Counted from the first letter of the stretch, positions 1 through 13,300 are shown. The stretch is 64,000 bases of DNA from Siphonodentalium dalli (GCA_032622095.1 CP136061.1:62745127-62809126); one strand, 5' to 3'. Notes: generated by a model not told the origin, from the sequence alone. Made by a program: numbers and translations.

Positions 1-547
1 TATGCACATTCCAGGCTTTCTCTATCCCAAAATTACAAATGTCAACAGTTATACAGGTATCAAACTACAGGTGCCTTCAATGCATGCTAATTTGGGTCTG
101 TATGTTTATTAAATTTTATGATTTCCACCTTGCACATTTATTTGGGACTGGATGTTGGTTTTGGAACACTAGAGTACGTACAACACAAAGGCAAGTATCT
201 GAACACTAGTAGCTTCCTTGTCATCAGTCCCTACTAGTAATTATATCACTTCATACATCATAATAACAGAACTGCTGAATCAAGTAACTTAATGCAGTTG
301 GAAATTTCAGTCAATATACAAAACATGTTTTTAGCCCAATGCTGGTTTTAGTGAGAAGAGTGAGAATGATGGCATTTTTGGCTCACTTCACTCGAGTCAA
401 AAAGCTCTTTACCTTACGCCATTGCACATTTTACATAGATTGCAGGCTATAAAACAATAATTCCTGGTTGAAGACACCAGGCAATATAGAACTGTCAATA
501 TAGAACTGGCTGCTTCATATAAAATTATGATATACTATATGTAACAT
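1..547. other. Unassigned left-edge DNA
   Basis: No gene, RNA or clear repeat boundary is visible. The stretch is AT-rich with scattered stops in all frames. It lies in the direction in which the missing last MEAF6 exon would be found, but I could not pick out a minus-strand acceptor followed by a convincing short terminal coding segment. Confidence 0.5.
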
Positions 548-1213
548 GCATATCGTCGCCTTACAGTCAAAAGGTCGTAAGTCGGATTTTGGACAAAAAC
601 GGATTAACTCGTGAAAATACTTTCCCGCTAAAGCTTCGCCTTGTGTCAAAACGTCGTACCTCTAGCTCAATCGGAACCTTGTTTTTTGTCATGTGGCTAT
701 TTTGTCGTATACCGATTTGTGACGTCGTGCTCCAGGCAAAACGTCGTAACTCCTACACACCATAAGCACGTGTGCTACTGTCGCCGGGAAAAGCTTCAAA
801 TTCGGAAGGAATTCAACAAAATTCAAACAAACAGGTATGTTACCTTCTTATAGTACATGCAATGCAGCTTAATGCATATCATTAGTAGCTACATTCACCA
901 ATTAGCAAACGTCGTTAAAAAACATGTTCTCTCTTCCAAATATCGTAATTTAATTCCAAAATTTAGGTTCTGTGACAGTGTCAGGTAATCATTTCTGGAT
1001 ATTTCCAGTTACGCATTGATAAACACTGGTTCGTGGCGTGCTATAGCGGTAATTATGTTAGATACGACATTTTGCATTAACTTTACTGTTCACCTCATGT
1101 CGAGACTTTCGAGATACTGCCTTTTGATGTCTGGTCAGAAAACAGTTTTTTATCTCTCCTGACAAGTGACTGAAATCTACTTACGACCTTTTGACTGTAA
1201 GGCGACGATATGC
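548..1213. mobile_element. TIR element with GCATATCGTCGCC ends
   Basis: The two ends are inverted copies of each other over about 35 bases. The left end reads GCATATCGTCGCCTTACAG and continues through AAAAGGTCGTAAGT; the right end at 1176-1213 is its reverse complement. If the duplicated target is TA, the element proper begins TCGTCGCC. The interior repeats variants of 'caaaacgtcgtaact' several times and has no transposase-like frame. It is a non-autonomous DNA transposon of undetermined superfamily. The inverted ends are certain; the class is inferred. Confidence 0.75.
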
Positions 1214-1342
1214 TAGAGTGAATACTTTAAATGAACTTTGCTAACAAAAACTACAAGTTTTGAAAACTGAAAAGGCAATATATAATGAATGAAGTTCTAT
1301 CAGGTATAATGTATTTTCTGATGGTAACAAAGCCAATTCCAC

Positions 1343-1587
1343 TTAACCCTTCAATGACTGGAGCTGAAATTTTGTGAATAGTGCCGAATTCCCTGTGCCA
1401 ATGCATTCTCTTATATATGCGAGTCTCAAGAGATTACATTGGCCTAACAATATTTACCATGACCTTGTAATCCAGTGCATTCTCTTATATATGCAAGACT
1501 CCCTGTGGAAAACTCGCATATATAAGAGAATGCATTGGCACAGGGTTTTTGCAAAATTTCAGGAAGCTCCAGTCTTGAAAGGGTTAA
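1343..1587. mobile_element. piggyBac-type MITE, copy 1
   Basis: The element is bounded by TTAA at both sides and its termini are inverted: TTAACCCTTCAATGACTGG on the left and the reverse complement of TTAACCCTTTCAAGACTGG on the right. TTAA target duplication with ends starting CCCTTT is the known signature of piggyBac and Looper-type elements. The interior carries inverted copies of a block reading CCCTGTGCCAATGCATTCTC plus a TATATATGCGAG segment, also found in the second MITE at 3.2 kb. The frames inside are palindrome artefacts. Confidence 0.75.
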
Positions 1588-1689
1588 TGTGGGAATGAGA
1601 ACTTGCTTGCCAAAACTTTTGTCAACTAAATTTTTTTTTTGGCAAATGTGAATTATTTTTGCATTTGGAAAATTTGATGATCCCGGGTT

Positions 1690-1765
1690 CACAGCAAGCC
1701 TGAATTTGGTGATGCTAGCCCACTATGCGGGATAGTGTCACTAAATTCACCTTCTTCCCAATACA
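1690..1765. repeat. Fold-back MITE fragment (GAGGTCCCC family)
   Basis: This is one half-copy of a family repeated through the first 14 kb: a 'cctgaattt(a/g)gtgatgctagccc' block followed by an inverted 'cactaaattcacc' block. The usual GAGGTCCCC/GGGGACCTC ends are decayed here (cttcttccc). The call rests on comparison with the intact copies at 13.4 and 13.7 kb. Confidence 0.55.
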
Positions 1766-1889
1766 TGAAGTAACTTTACCCCAATACATGAGTAACTTCA
1801 GGCTCAGTATCCTCAACAATTCAATACGTACATTTTTGTCAATATTCAACATGAAAATAATGTACATAAATGAGTGAATGTCAGAATTT

Positions 1890-2215
1890 AAATCTGAAAT
1901 CTAAAAGTATTCTCGAATTCCTGTCAAAAGCAAATGTGAAATTCTTTGTGGAAATGCCAAGTATCTTCGAGGGTGTAAACACAAGTGTTATGTCTAACAG
2001 CATGCTGCTAAGATCTAGTCTGGTCCAAGAGTATTCATATAATGTTATTCACCAACCTGAAAAAAACAATAGAAAATTTCCAATGAATGTAGAAGGTAAA
2101 CACACCCAGGTATATGAGGCACTAGATTTGTGCATATACAGAGGAGCAGGTAGTACTATCAAAAAGAACAAGAGAGACAATGACTGTCAAGACGATCACC
2201 AAACTGAGAAAACAG
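1890..2215 (+). CDS. Possible unrecognised coding exon
   Basis: An open frame of about 108 codons lies between a plausible acceptor (gaatgtcag, ending 1889) and a plausible donor (aaacag then gtactt). The peptide is mixed-composition, moderately basic at the end (IKKNKRDNDCQDDHQ), with no repeat character and no motif I recognise. It is on the strand opposite MEAF6 and near that gene's 3' end. In such AT-rich DNA an ORF of this size can be chance, and the upstream sequence offers no second exon that I could identify. Confidence 0.25.
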
Positions 2216-2347
2216 GTACTTTTTAGTCTATTACAAACTGTATAGTTGAAAACTACATTTACTTCTAGATAACCTCTATTTTATTGGCCAACTATATTTG
2301 AACAAATGTGATCTCCATCAGGCCTGAAAATATGGTGCCGGACATTT

Positions 2348-2440
2348 GCAGAATGAGGTCCTCAGTGGGTGAATTTAGTGATGCAAACCCGCACAGTGGG
2401 CTAGCATTACCCAATTCATCCTCTGGGGACCTCATTCTGC
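2348..2440. repeat. Fold-back MITE, GAGGTCCCC family
   Basis: A short hairpin begins GCAGAATGAGGTCCTCAG and ends with the inverse, CTGGGGACCTCATTCTGC. The loop carries the family's 'gggctagca' core. Both arms are readable to about 40 bases with mismatches. The overlapping open frames on both strands come from this palindrome and are not coding. Confidence 0.7.
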
Positions 2441-2642
2441 ATGGCCTCATCTGCTTTGGGAGACTTAGACACAGATTTAAGTTCCCAGATGGTGAAGATG
2501 ATGATGTGCACCCTTTGGGCACCTGGAGTGGTTTATGTATTGTGCCAATTTGGGGATTTAGTGAAACTAAACTAAAAAAGAAACTTTCAATAGAAACTAA
2601 AAAACTTGTTAATTTGATAATAAAGATACTTTCCAGAGAAGA

Positions 2643-2775
2643 TGAGGCCTAAGCAGAATAAGGTTCCCAGAAGTTAAATTTAGTGATGCTAGCCCACTGT
2701 GTAGGGTAACGTCAGTAAATTAACATTCTGGGGACCTCATTCTGCAACTGCCCAGCACCATATCTTCAGGCCTGA
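2643..2775. repeat. Fold-back MITE, GAGGTCCCC family
   Basis: The arms are 'gaggcctaagcagaataaggt' (left, decayed) and 'ggggacctcattctgc' (right), around the shared core 'gatgctagcccactgtg'. The flanking 'cttcaggcctga' is also shared with other copies, so the full repeat unit is longer than the hairpin. Confidence 0.6.
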
Positions 2776-3171
2776 CCTCAGTCCCTTCAAGGACACACCA
2801 AACCAAATATTATCCATCCTAGGCAGTCCTAGGGAGAATATGGCAGACAAAATAACATATGTGCCAACAATGCTATTCAGAATCCTTAGTCTGTTTTGAA
2901 TCAATTCAAAATTGGCTGTGCTGTTGAATTTTATCGAATCATTTCAATCAGGTATATTCTCGTGGTCTCCACAATGTTTTTTGTGTGAAGAGACTTCTTG
3001 ATAATAACAAATCATTGCACATAGAGAAAGTTCACAAGCACATTACATAGAACTACTCCCATTAATCGCTCATCACATTCACATTCCGCCTGTATTTATG
3101 ATGAAAATGAGCTGCATGCAGATTCTAGCTCTCTTCACATTATTGTAGATGGTCTATTGCACAAAAATGCA
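2776..3171. other. Intergenic or 3' flank, nothing recognised
   Basis: AT-rich sequence with no long frame, no inverted ends and no match that I can see to other repeats in the window. It could hold 3' UTR of the minus-strand MEAF6 gene, but nothing in the sequence proves that. Confidence 0.4.
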
Positions 3172-3570
3172 TTAACCCTTTACCCAACAGAAGGGCCCTG
3201 TGCCAATGCATTCTCTTATATATGCGAGTCGACCATAGGTCGCCTCGCATATATAAGAGAATGCATTGGCTTAACACATTAAAAATTATAAAATTGTTAA
3301 AGAATGTAAGAAAAAATGGTAAAAAGTGTTAAAAAAAGATTTGTTTTAGGCCAATGCATTCTCTTATATATGCGAGGCGACCTATGGTCGACTCGCATAT
3401 ATAAGAGAATGCATTGGCACAGGGCATAACTGTAACTATCACAATGTGGTCAAGGAGCCGGTTCCAATGATATCCATATTTGTATGGTTCTATTGAGACA
3501 GACCGAAGATATTTTAGGCTGTTGAAGCTTTATTTGGCCGGTTTGGCCGGTTTGTTGGGTAAAGGGTTAA
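3172..3570. mobile_element. piggyBac-type MITE, copy 2
   Basis: TTAA at 3172-3175 and 3567-3570 bracket inverted ends CCCTTTACCCAACA and TGTTGGGTAAAGGG, which is the established piggyBac/Looper signature. Inside, at 3196-3270 and 3350-3424, are two inverted copies of a segment starting CCCTGTGCCAATGCATTCTC. Each copy is itself a near-perfect hairpin around GTCGACCATAGG/TCGCC, so the element folds at two scales. There is no coding capacity. The same internal palindrome occurs in the MITE at 1.34 kb. Confidence 0.8.
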
Positions 3571-3659
3571 TGGTTAAATAATACAAGATCTATTCACAAT
3601 CTCTTGTTGAGGTTTTCAATTCACTAGTTATGTCTACCAACTTAAGCATTCCAGAACTG

Positions 3660-4205
3660 TTGTGTACCTCCACTCTTGATACACTCGATTTGATTAGAGA
3701 TTTCATACGATTCCGAATCATTTGCACAACTCGATTCGTGATTCAATTCGAAAGGAAAACCCACAGAGCCCTAGTTGGCAGGTTCATAGACCAGAAATGA
3801 AGGAGAACACATCTGTGACCTCTCATACCATGTCATACAAGTCTCACATACTGACCCAAATATCGAGACCAACACTCTACACTGGTGAAACACAGAATAC
3901 AACTGGATGTTTCTACAAAGGACATAATATCCAGAGGGCACGAACATGTCAGACACCATATGGTGAATAATATTAATCTCATAGACAGTCGGCTGATGCA
4001 AAAAACCCTATTTTTATTATGGCTCGATATAATCTTGAAAACATCAGAACTGCATGTACATGTAAGTCATGTTATGGAAAAATACCACATGTGAGTAAGC
4101 ATGTGGTCACACCAGAGCCAGCCTACATGAATAGTCAAAGGGCAATTTTGTATTGGATTTTAGTCAATAATCGTGTTAATCAGTTAATCGTTTCAACACT
4201 AAATC
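3660..4205. mobile_element. hAT-like element remnant (one end clear)
   Basis: On the minus strand the right edge reads TTAGTGTTGAAACGATTAAC followed by TGATTAACACGATTATT. This style of terminus, with repeated 'gattaatcg', is typical of hAT-type non-autonomous elements. A related end lies at 13.97-14.05 kb. The left edge is not clear; 'gattcgtgattcaattcg' near 3740 may be part of it. The small frames inside look like chance. Confidence 0.35.
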
Positions 4206-4356
4206 ACCCCCCATTTAAACAAATATGACTCCCAGTCATCCTTGAAAATTGTTTCTATTGTACCAGGTTTCATGAACAATATTCTATTCCAATAAAAACA
4301 GTATTTTTGCAGAATCAATACAATACAATGAACTGGAATGGATTACTAATACTCAC

Positions 4357-4396
4357 ATCCTTTGCATCTTTTCCTTTCCGAAGTTTGGAATCCAAT
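4357..4396 (-). CDS. MEAF6: MEAF6 exon 6 (C-terminal lysine-rich, 40 nt)
   Basis: Acceptor tttctccag precedes ATTGGATTCC; donor is GAT then GTGAGT. Entering with one base from the split codon, it reads [13 protein letters not shown] and leaves in phase 0. The alternative frame ([12 protein letters not shown]) is open too, but only the first matches the phase left by the upstream exon. If the donor is not used, translation would run 14 codons to a TGA. Confidence 0.75.
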
Positions 4397-7300
4397 CTGG
4401 AGAAACAAATGAAATATTAACCAAATGATTCCTGATGAATTCATTAAATGCAGTGTTTATTACATAGTATGGTAGCATAACACATTGAATATTCCAGATT
4501 TACGTTTCAATACAATTCATATGATTTATTTGCCACCAAAAGAAGTGCCAACACCACTAGTCGTGCATTTAGTAGTAAAAGCATGTAACTTGGCACTAGG
4601 CATAGAACATTCCCAGAAATTGAAGCTTTCCACCCATCATGGTTGTCATGGTCACAGCAACTATGGTAATAGTGGCCATCAGAGTTTAAGATATTCAATC
4701 CTTTCTTTTATTCATTTTCTATCTGTTTCTATGCGGGTTTTCCAGTTTGGCCAAAGTTTATGAAAAAGTGCCCAAAAAATCAGAAATGGCCACAAAATTG
4801 GTCAGAAGAATTTTCTTGCAAGTGAAAATTGCAAACCTTGGTGTACATAATCATTGCTCTGACCTGTGTTTTGATTTACTTTTTCCCTTTTTATGCTTGA
4901 CCGTACTCTTTGTTATTTTTCCTGAATGATTTGACATTGGTATATGGTTGCTGCTGTTATTGGTAGCAAGCGGTGTTGGCGTGGAGCCATTAGTATGCGC
5001 AATCGTAGTGTTGATCACATTGGTCTGCGAGTCAGGACTAGATGGTGAATCACCTGTAAGTAAGACAAAAGCATCACTAGGGCATGGCAAAATACGCCAG
5101 TGGTAATTCCAACAAAGGGCCATAACTGTTGAAAATATATTGGCGGGCACAACCCAAATTTGAAATTGACCTGTATTTTAGGCTAGTAAACTCACATACC
5201 AAATTTCATTTTATTCAATTGAGACAATCTAAAGTTATCATCAGGAAACCAAAAGTGGATGAAAGGACAGATGGACGGACAGGACAGTACAACCAATAAC
5301 ATAATACGTCCCATTTTTTTTAATCATGCATATTAAACCTGTCAAAGAGCAAAATTTCCCTGGTGCATCCTAGTATGGGACAATGCATTAACATATTATA
5401 TCTGACAGACTGCCCAATCAACAAATGAAAGTGTCAATGACACTGTAGCTCAACTTAGGTAGGGGAATAATTTAATGGTCGACAGTAAATGGAGGAATAG
5501 GAAAAGTGCTAATTGAAATGTCTAAGTAAGACTAGATGTACATGTCAATATCAACATTCATAACAGGTTTCATAATGGTCGGATCAGGGATGTGGTGATT
5601 ATGGTGTGCCAAAGGATTTATTGATGCAAAGAGTAAATTCTAAAATTCTAAAATTCTAAAATTTTCCGAATTACCCCAAAATGACTTGTTCCCATCTACA
5701 GCATTTACAAATCTCATAATGATCTGATCCAAGGTATGACCTGTAGCCTGTGCCAATGGATTTAGTCATGCAAAGAGTAAAATCCAAGATGGCTGATGGC
5801 GGCCATGTTTTTCGGCTGAACGACCCCAAAATGACTCGTTTCCCATCTACATGTCATTGTTAACATACGTGACAAATTTCATGAAGTTCCGACCAAAGCT
5901 ACAACATGTAGCCCGCACCAAAGGATTTATTCATGCAAAGAGTAAAATCCAATATGGCTGCTGGCGGATATGTTTTTTAGCCAAACGACCCCAAAATCAC
6001 TCGTTCCCATCTACATGTTAATATTAACATCCATGATAAATATCATGATGATCAGACAAACAGTACAACCTGTAGCCTGTGCCAATGGATTGAATTTTGA
6101 AATCCAAGATGGCTGCCAGCGGCCATGTTTTTTGGCCATATGACCCCAAAATCACTCATTCCCATCGACATGTCATTGTTAACATCCATGACAAATTTCA
6201 TGAAGTTCTGACCAAAGCTACAACCTGTAGCCCGCGCCAAAGAATTTAGTCATGCAAAGAGTAAAATCCAAGATGGCTGCTGGCGGCCATGTTTTTTGGC
6301 TGAACGACCCCAAAATTACTCGTTCCCATCTACATGTCAATATTAACATCCATGACAAATTTCATGATGATCAGACGAACAGCACGACCTGTAGCCCACG
6401 CCAACGGATTGAATTTTGAAATACAAAATGGCCACCAGCGGCCATGTTTTTTGGCCGAATGACCCCAAAATGACCCGTTTCCCATCTACATGTCAATGTC
6501 AACATTCATGACAAAATTCATAAAGATCAGACCATAGGTACGACCTGTAGCCCGCGCCAAAGGATTTAGTCATGCAAAGAGTAAAATCCATGATGGCTGC
6601 TGGCGGCCATGTTTTTTGGCCGAACAACCCCAAAATCACTCGTTCCCAGCTACATGTCAATATTAACATCCATGACAAATTTCATGATGATCAGACAAAC
6701 AGCACGACCTGTAGCCCACACCAGCGGCCATGTTTTTTGGCCGAATGACCCCAAAATGACTCGTTCCCATCTACATGTCAATGTCAACATTCATGACAAA
6801 TTTCATGAAGTTCTGATCAAAACTACGACCTGTAGCCTGCGCCAAAGGATTTAGTCATGCAAAGAGTAAAATCCAAGATGGCTGCCGGCGGCCATGTTTT
6901 TTGGCCGAACGACCCCAAAATGACTCGTTCCCATCTACATGTCAATATTAACATCCATGACAAATTTCATAATGATCAGACGAACAGTACGACCTGTAGC
7001 CCGCGCCAATGGATTGAATTTTGAAATCCAAAATGGCCACCAGCGGCCATGTTTTTTGGCCGAATGACCCCAAAATGACTGCAAAATGACTCGTTCCCAT
7101 CTACATGTCAATATTAACATCCATGACAAATTTCATAATGATCAGACGAACAGTACGACCTGTAGCCCGCGCCAATGGATTGAATTTTGAAATCCAAAAT
7201 GGCCACCAGCGGCCATGTTTTTTGGCCGAATGACCCCAAAATGACTCGTTCCCATCTACATGTCAATGTCAACATTCATGACAAATTTCATAAAGATCAG

Positions 7301-10300
7301 ACCAAAGGTACGACCTGTAGCCCGCGCCAAAGGATTTAGTCATGCAAAGAGTAAAATCCAAGATGGCTGCTGGCGGCCATGTTTTTTGGCCGAACAACTC
7401 CAAAATCACTCGTTCCCATCTACATGTCATTGTTAACATCCATGACAAATTTCATGAAGTTCCGATCAAAACTACGACCTGTAGCCTGCGCCAAATGATT
7501 TAGTCATGCAAAGAGTCAAATCCAAGATGGCTGCTGACGGCCATGTTTTTTGGCCGAACGACCCCAAAATGCTTCGTTCCCATCTACATGTCAATATTAA
7601 CATCCATGACAAATTTCATGATGATCAAACGAACAGTACGACCTGTAGTCCGCGCCAATGGATTGAATTTTGAAATCCAAGATGGCCACCAGCGGCCATG
7701 TTTTTTGGCCGAAAGACCCCGAAATGACTCGTTCCGATCTACATGTCAATGTCAACATTCATGCAAAATTTCATAAAGATCAGACCAAAGGTACGACCTG
7801 TAGCCCGCGCCAAAGGAAATTGTTGACGGACACACGGACACACGGACACACGGACGACGGACGCCAAGCCATGGCAATAGCTCAAACTTACAAAAGTAAG
7901 TTGAGCTAAAAATGACATAACCAGTGCACAGATTAAATCTTTTTGGACAAAGTGTTTTGAAGCCAATATTAAATAAAGAGGCTGGTTAAATGTTAAAGCT
8001 TAACTTCAATTTGGGTTTTCATGGTACGATGTTTCCGAAGTATGAAACCCGCGTGTTCAAGACCCTTCAATCGGCGATACTGTTTTGTCGCCTAATTTCG
8101 TTGAACTATTTAGCGGTTTCGAATTAGATTTCCATCTCCATTTGGTATATTTTCAACAAAAAAAGACAGCTATACTCACGTCTTTCATCATATTTGTCAG
8201 CAACTCCGCTAACAGCCTAAAAGAAAAGAGGAAAAATGAGGAGAGAATCAAATCATTTGTCGCTCAGAAAAGAGAATGGAGAGAAGGTTCAAAAAGTACT
8301 AAACGAAGTCTTCTCGGACAACAACAGTTTAATATATCGGGTTTTAGACTGAGTTTCGCCCCAGTTTCTCTTCTGTAATTCAAAAGATGTACTACATATA
8401 CACATGGAGCCCGGGCATTCACGCACACCTCTGAATGTGATTAATTATCTGACATGTTTGCGATTAATCTGTCTTCAAAAATATATATCATTTACAGTAA
8501 TAGAAAAAGATCTGGTGCTGATACGATTGCTTAATGTATTGTTTACATGCATTATCTGATAGTGCGACAAATCGACATTCTCTGGAAAACAAGGCTTTAT
8601 TTACATATAAATCTTGTCACTTTGACAATTAACGGACCTCAGATATATGCATGTTTTATATCATCATGCTTGGAAAGGCTGCCCACTATGTTCATATACG
8701 CAAAGCTTCCATTTGACTTAATCTGAAGACACACAAGCAAGATAACTCCCGCCCATGGTTCTGGGCATAAAGTCCATTATAGAAGAGTAACGGGATGGGA
8801 ATCAATCCAAAACAGCATCAACCCAACCGATATCCCAAGCTGTTGTGGACTGAGAAGACTTGGTCTAAAAAAGTATATGTACACGCGTCTGCCTGTCACT
8901 GATAAGAAGTATGTTGTGTCGGCAGATAAGGGTTAATCTTACATGTCATGTGTGACAAGTAGAACTTTCTGACAGAATTATGCATTTTTTTATGATACTG
9001 TGAAACCATACATAGATTATTGAGAGCTTTCTCTGAACTGCAGAGACAATTTCATGTATCTCATTTTCATTGTCACAAAAATATTGTTCACTTACCACGG
9101 AGCTTGTAACTGATGACTTTGAAAATAATCTGTCAGCTTCTTTGAATTTTCTATTTCTTTTGTCAGCTTTGCTATTTGTGTTTCTGTCAATTATCAAAAG
9201 AGTAATTTGTAATAGCTCTTCAAGGTGGCATTACCCTGAGAAATACTGAAAATCATGGCGTATAACATCAAGACTGTTTTTTCCCCAAGAAATAATGAAA
9301 ATAACGGTGAAATCTACATGTACATGTACTTTTCTTGGTAAAGCTTATGCAATTAAATTATATTGGTACTCAAAGAGTACATGTATTTATAGCCAGAGTA
9401 TTATATCAACTTGATCTAAAATTACTAGTATAAGCAGACTTAAATAGCAGGTTCATAATGTGACACTATAATGTGACATCAAATTCAGTTCAAGCCTATT
9501 TATCTTGAGGGCACATGGAAGTACATGTACATGTACATGTAGTGTTACACTACTAGTGTATGCTTGCTTTTTGGTGTTTTTATTGCAGCCTCAGAGGATA
9601 CCCCGGTGAAATCCTTAGACGTGTTGGCCTTGGTGGCGATTACATTTTCTCTGATAAAACCGACTTAATTTACAAACCGAGATACCGGTTGGTGTTTTTT
9701 GGAACTGACTCGAAGATTTGGCCATCCATAGCATACTGGTACAGGTATATAAATGGGATTTAGTATTATGTATTCCAAAATCTTGTTTACTTTTTATTGC
9801 CATGATAGGTGAACTTAATTCTAGCATTTGACCATCCAAGCCACCTACTGGTATAATGCCTGATTAGAACATGGTACCAACTATTGCAGTGATAGGTTGA
9901 GAAATGGTAGATGATACCAGTTACATGTATGTATAAGGGGCAAATTTATGTAGTAATACTAGTGACATAGCACACTGCTGGGATCAAGTCTGAATTTAGG
10001 GTGTCTGACATTTGAAGAATGAGGTCCCCAGCGGGTGAATTTATAATATGCTATCAGTGTTCGCAAGTTTGGCCAAATGAAAATGTTATTGGCCAAATTA
10101 AAAAAACTTTGGTCAAATGTTTTTTTTGGACAAATTAAATTAACGAGAGGCCGATCACGATCGGCAGATGTTTAACCCATACCTTGGCGATACTGATTAG
10201 CTATTTTAATAGATTCTTACACCAACCTTTTCATGAGTGCAAAAAAATCAACAATTCACACCTTACTATTGAGGTCACAAGTGGAATCAGACTTACTGGG

Positions 10301-13300
10301 CACCTTGCTCACATATGCACAATAGGAACATGGATATGGCAATCAATTTCAACCAGATATGTCTTATAGAGTGATAAAGCTAATTAAGCTAAATCGATAG
10401 TCAGAAAGATGCACCATAGCTGTTTTTATTATGTTTTTTGTTAGTTGCATATTAAAAATTCATGGAATCATTTAGATGGGAGAAAAGGGTTAATATTTCC
10501 CATTTAAAAAATCAATACATGAACCACTGTACAAGTGAGGGATGTATAGACTTGGATATAAAATTATTGATAATGATTGGATATAAAATATTTTAATGCT
10601 GAATTTTTAGATAGCTAGAGGTATATGTACTAGTATGAGATTGGTCAGATTGAAAATAAGATTCATTACATTGGATAGCATACTGTATGACCATGGATTG
10701 GAATGGGTAGGGTTAATTTTCTTCTAAGTTGAACATTGGAAAGATGTAATTTATGTAACAGCGGAAATATAATTTATGGTTAATTTTATCAAACCAATCG
10801 ATCCCAAAATCTAAACAAGTGAAGAATGCATCAACATGGATGCAATTATATATAGTGATCATGTAAAGTATATCTAGTTACTAGTATCACATTGTGTCAA
10901 CAGGATTGGTGGAGATGTTAATATTTTTAAGCAAATCAACCATATGACTCTCAATATGCAGGTTAGGGGTGTGTTATCATAAACTATGCCAAGAACTATA
11001 AATAAAATAAATGGAAATATTTGAGTTATGAAATCGGATAGAATAGGGTTAATCTTATCCAAACTAATGAACTGATAAACACAAAAAAGTCTATAAAAAG
11101 CATGTCATTGGATTTAGCAAAACCCACACAACAAGCCAGTCCCTAATGTCATGAAGACTATATAGACAGCAGACACCTATGTGGAAGTTAATGACCTCTG
11201 GCCATCACTGTCATATTCATTTTATTTATGCAGTAGAGTGAGGCTTGAGATCAGATTATAGGAATGTGAGACTTAAATAAACAAACACTGCACACAGCCC
11301 AGATGCTGTGACAAGCTTCTCCAGAGATGAGCTCAATTATTCACTTAGTGTTATTTGTCTGTCTCCAACTAGCATTGGCTAAGGAGAACCCCTAAACACT
11401 CTGTGAGCCATGGTATTTATCTAATGTGAAGCTAAAGAGAAACTCATTTTCAATAAGACACTGGCTGTGTAATAAGATCTCCTCTGCTAAGCTGACTGCC
11501 TGCAGGCATTAATTAGATTATAAGCTACTTGAATTTTAAATGGCCATAACTCTGTTAAAATATACCAGATCAAACTCAAATTTGAACCTGATCTGTATTT
11601 TGGGGTGAGGACCATATGTACCAAATTTGGTGCTGATCAGAAGAAAAATATTTAAGTTAACACAGCTTGGATTAAGTCAATTTAAAAACAAGAGCAGAAA
11701 GGGTTAACTAAACGATACCAAAAACCATACAGATAAAGAACGTGCTAAGAAAAACCTAGGTAAGAAATATGAGGCATATCAGAAGAAAATTGTTTGACTT
11801 AGATGCATCAGATAACATTTGTGTGCAGGGTTAATTTTTTCCAAATCGATCAACCGATCGATACCAAAAACTATACAGGTGAGGGGTGTGTCATTATAAA
11901 CCTACATATCAAATATGAAAACAATCGGACAAAAAGTACTTTGGTTACAGCATCGGATGGCTCATGCCTATGTGCGGATGCAAAGTGTTAATAATTTCTA
12001 AACCGATCAACTGATCGATACCAAAAACTATACAGGTGAGGAGTGTGTTATCATAAACATGCACATAAAATTTTAACACGATCCGATATAAAATATTCAA
12101 GTAATTGAATCGGAAAGCAAGTGTCTACGGACAGACGGACAGACGGACGGCTCGACGGACGGACGGACGGACGAACGACGGATGGTTGATCCGGACGTCG
12201 GCATTATGTGTACCATACATGGTATGGGTACACATAAAAATAGGCCAAATTAAATTATTTTCTGGGCAGTTCACAATTGATGACTAAACTATTTGTTTTA
12301 AACTTGATTTGTTACTCAGAATAAAATCATAATTAAAACAACAAAAAAACGACTTTAAAAACATAATATTACCATATATGAACATATAGTTATGAGTTAT
12401 GTCAAATTTTAAAGACAGATCAATTCATGTAAGTTAATATTAATTCATGCAAAATACAACGAGAGTTCATATCTGACCATATACAAAAATCGAAGTCAGA
12501 AATGGCTGGGCAATCAATGAACACAATGAAACTAACATTTTATTTAATTATAATCACATTAATCCACTTAACTAAGTGCAATAGCTCGCTCACACAACGG
12601 TCGCCAACTAACAAAAGTAATGAGCTGTGTTAGTTATCATCGCAATTTTCGCCGAGATAAAAACACATGTTGCTTATTAACATGAGGTGATAACTGTTGA
12701 ATATCTATTGTATTCAAACCTTTTATGATGTGAAGCCATGTTGTTATCAGACGGGAGGCAGTTTATCACACAAAACGCAACTGACATGCCATTGAGTTAA
12801 GTACCTTCTTACATCCAATTATGGGACAAAGCATTTACGTATTTTATCTTACAGACTGCCTAATCAACAAATAATTTACATAACCAGTGTATAGATTAAG
12901 AGTTTTCAAGATTAGTGTTTTAAATCCAATATTCATTGCGCTGATAACAACTCTCTTCAAAGCATATATAAACAAAAAAAACACTGATCAGTTGTCCAAG
13001 ACTTGTGTAATATCCCCTTTGTGCAGCAGTAACCATTCAATCAATGCTCCCATTACAAAATTTAATTTGTATTGGCCAATTTCGAAAAAAATTGGCCATT
13101 GGTCAATTTGGCCACCAACAGCATGAACACTGGACACTTTCTCGCACAGCGGGCTAGCATCACCAAACTCACCCCTGGGGACCTCATTCTGCTTAGGCCT
13201 CACCTCTGGGAAGTACCTATAGTCTCAAATTAACAAAGTTTTCAGTTACTTTTTCCCTTCCATTCAGTTTCTATATCCCCTAATTTGCAGAAGATAAATT

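Noticed and set aside
8085-8378. 97-codon plus-strand ORF
   Set aside because: It overlaps MEAF6 exon 4 on the opposite strand, whose splice phases are fully consistent; the plus frame has no motif.
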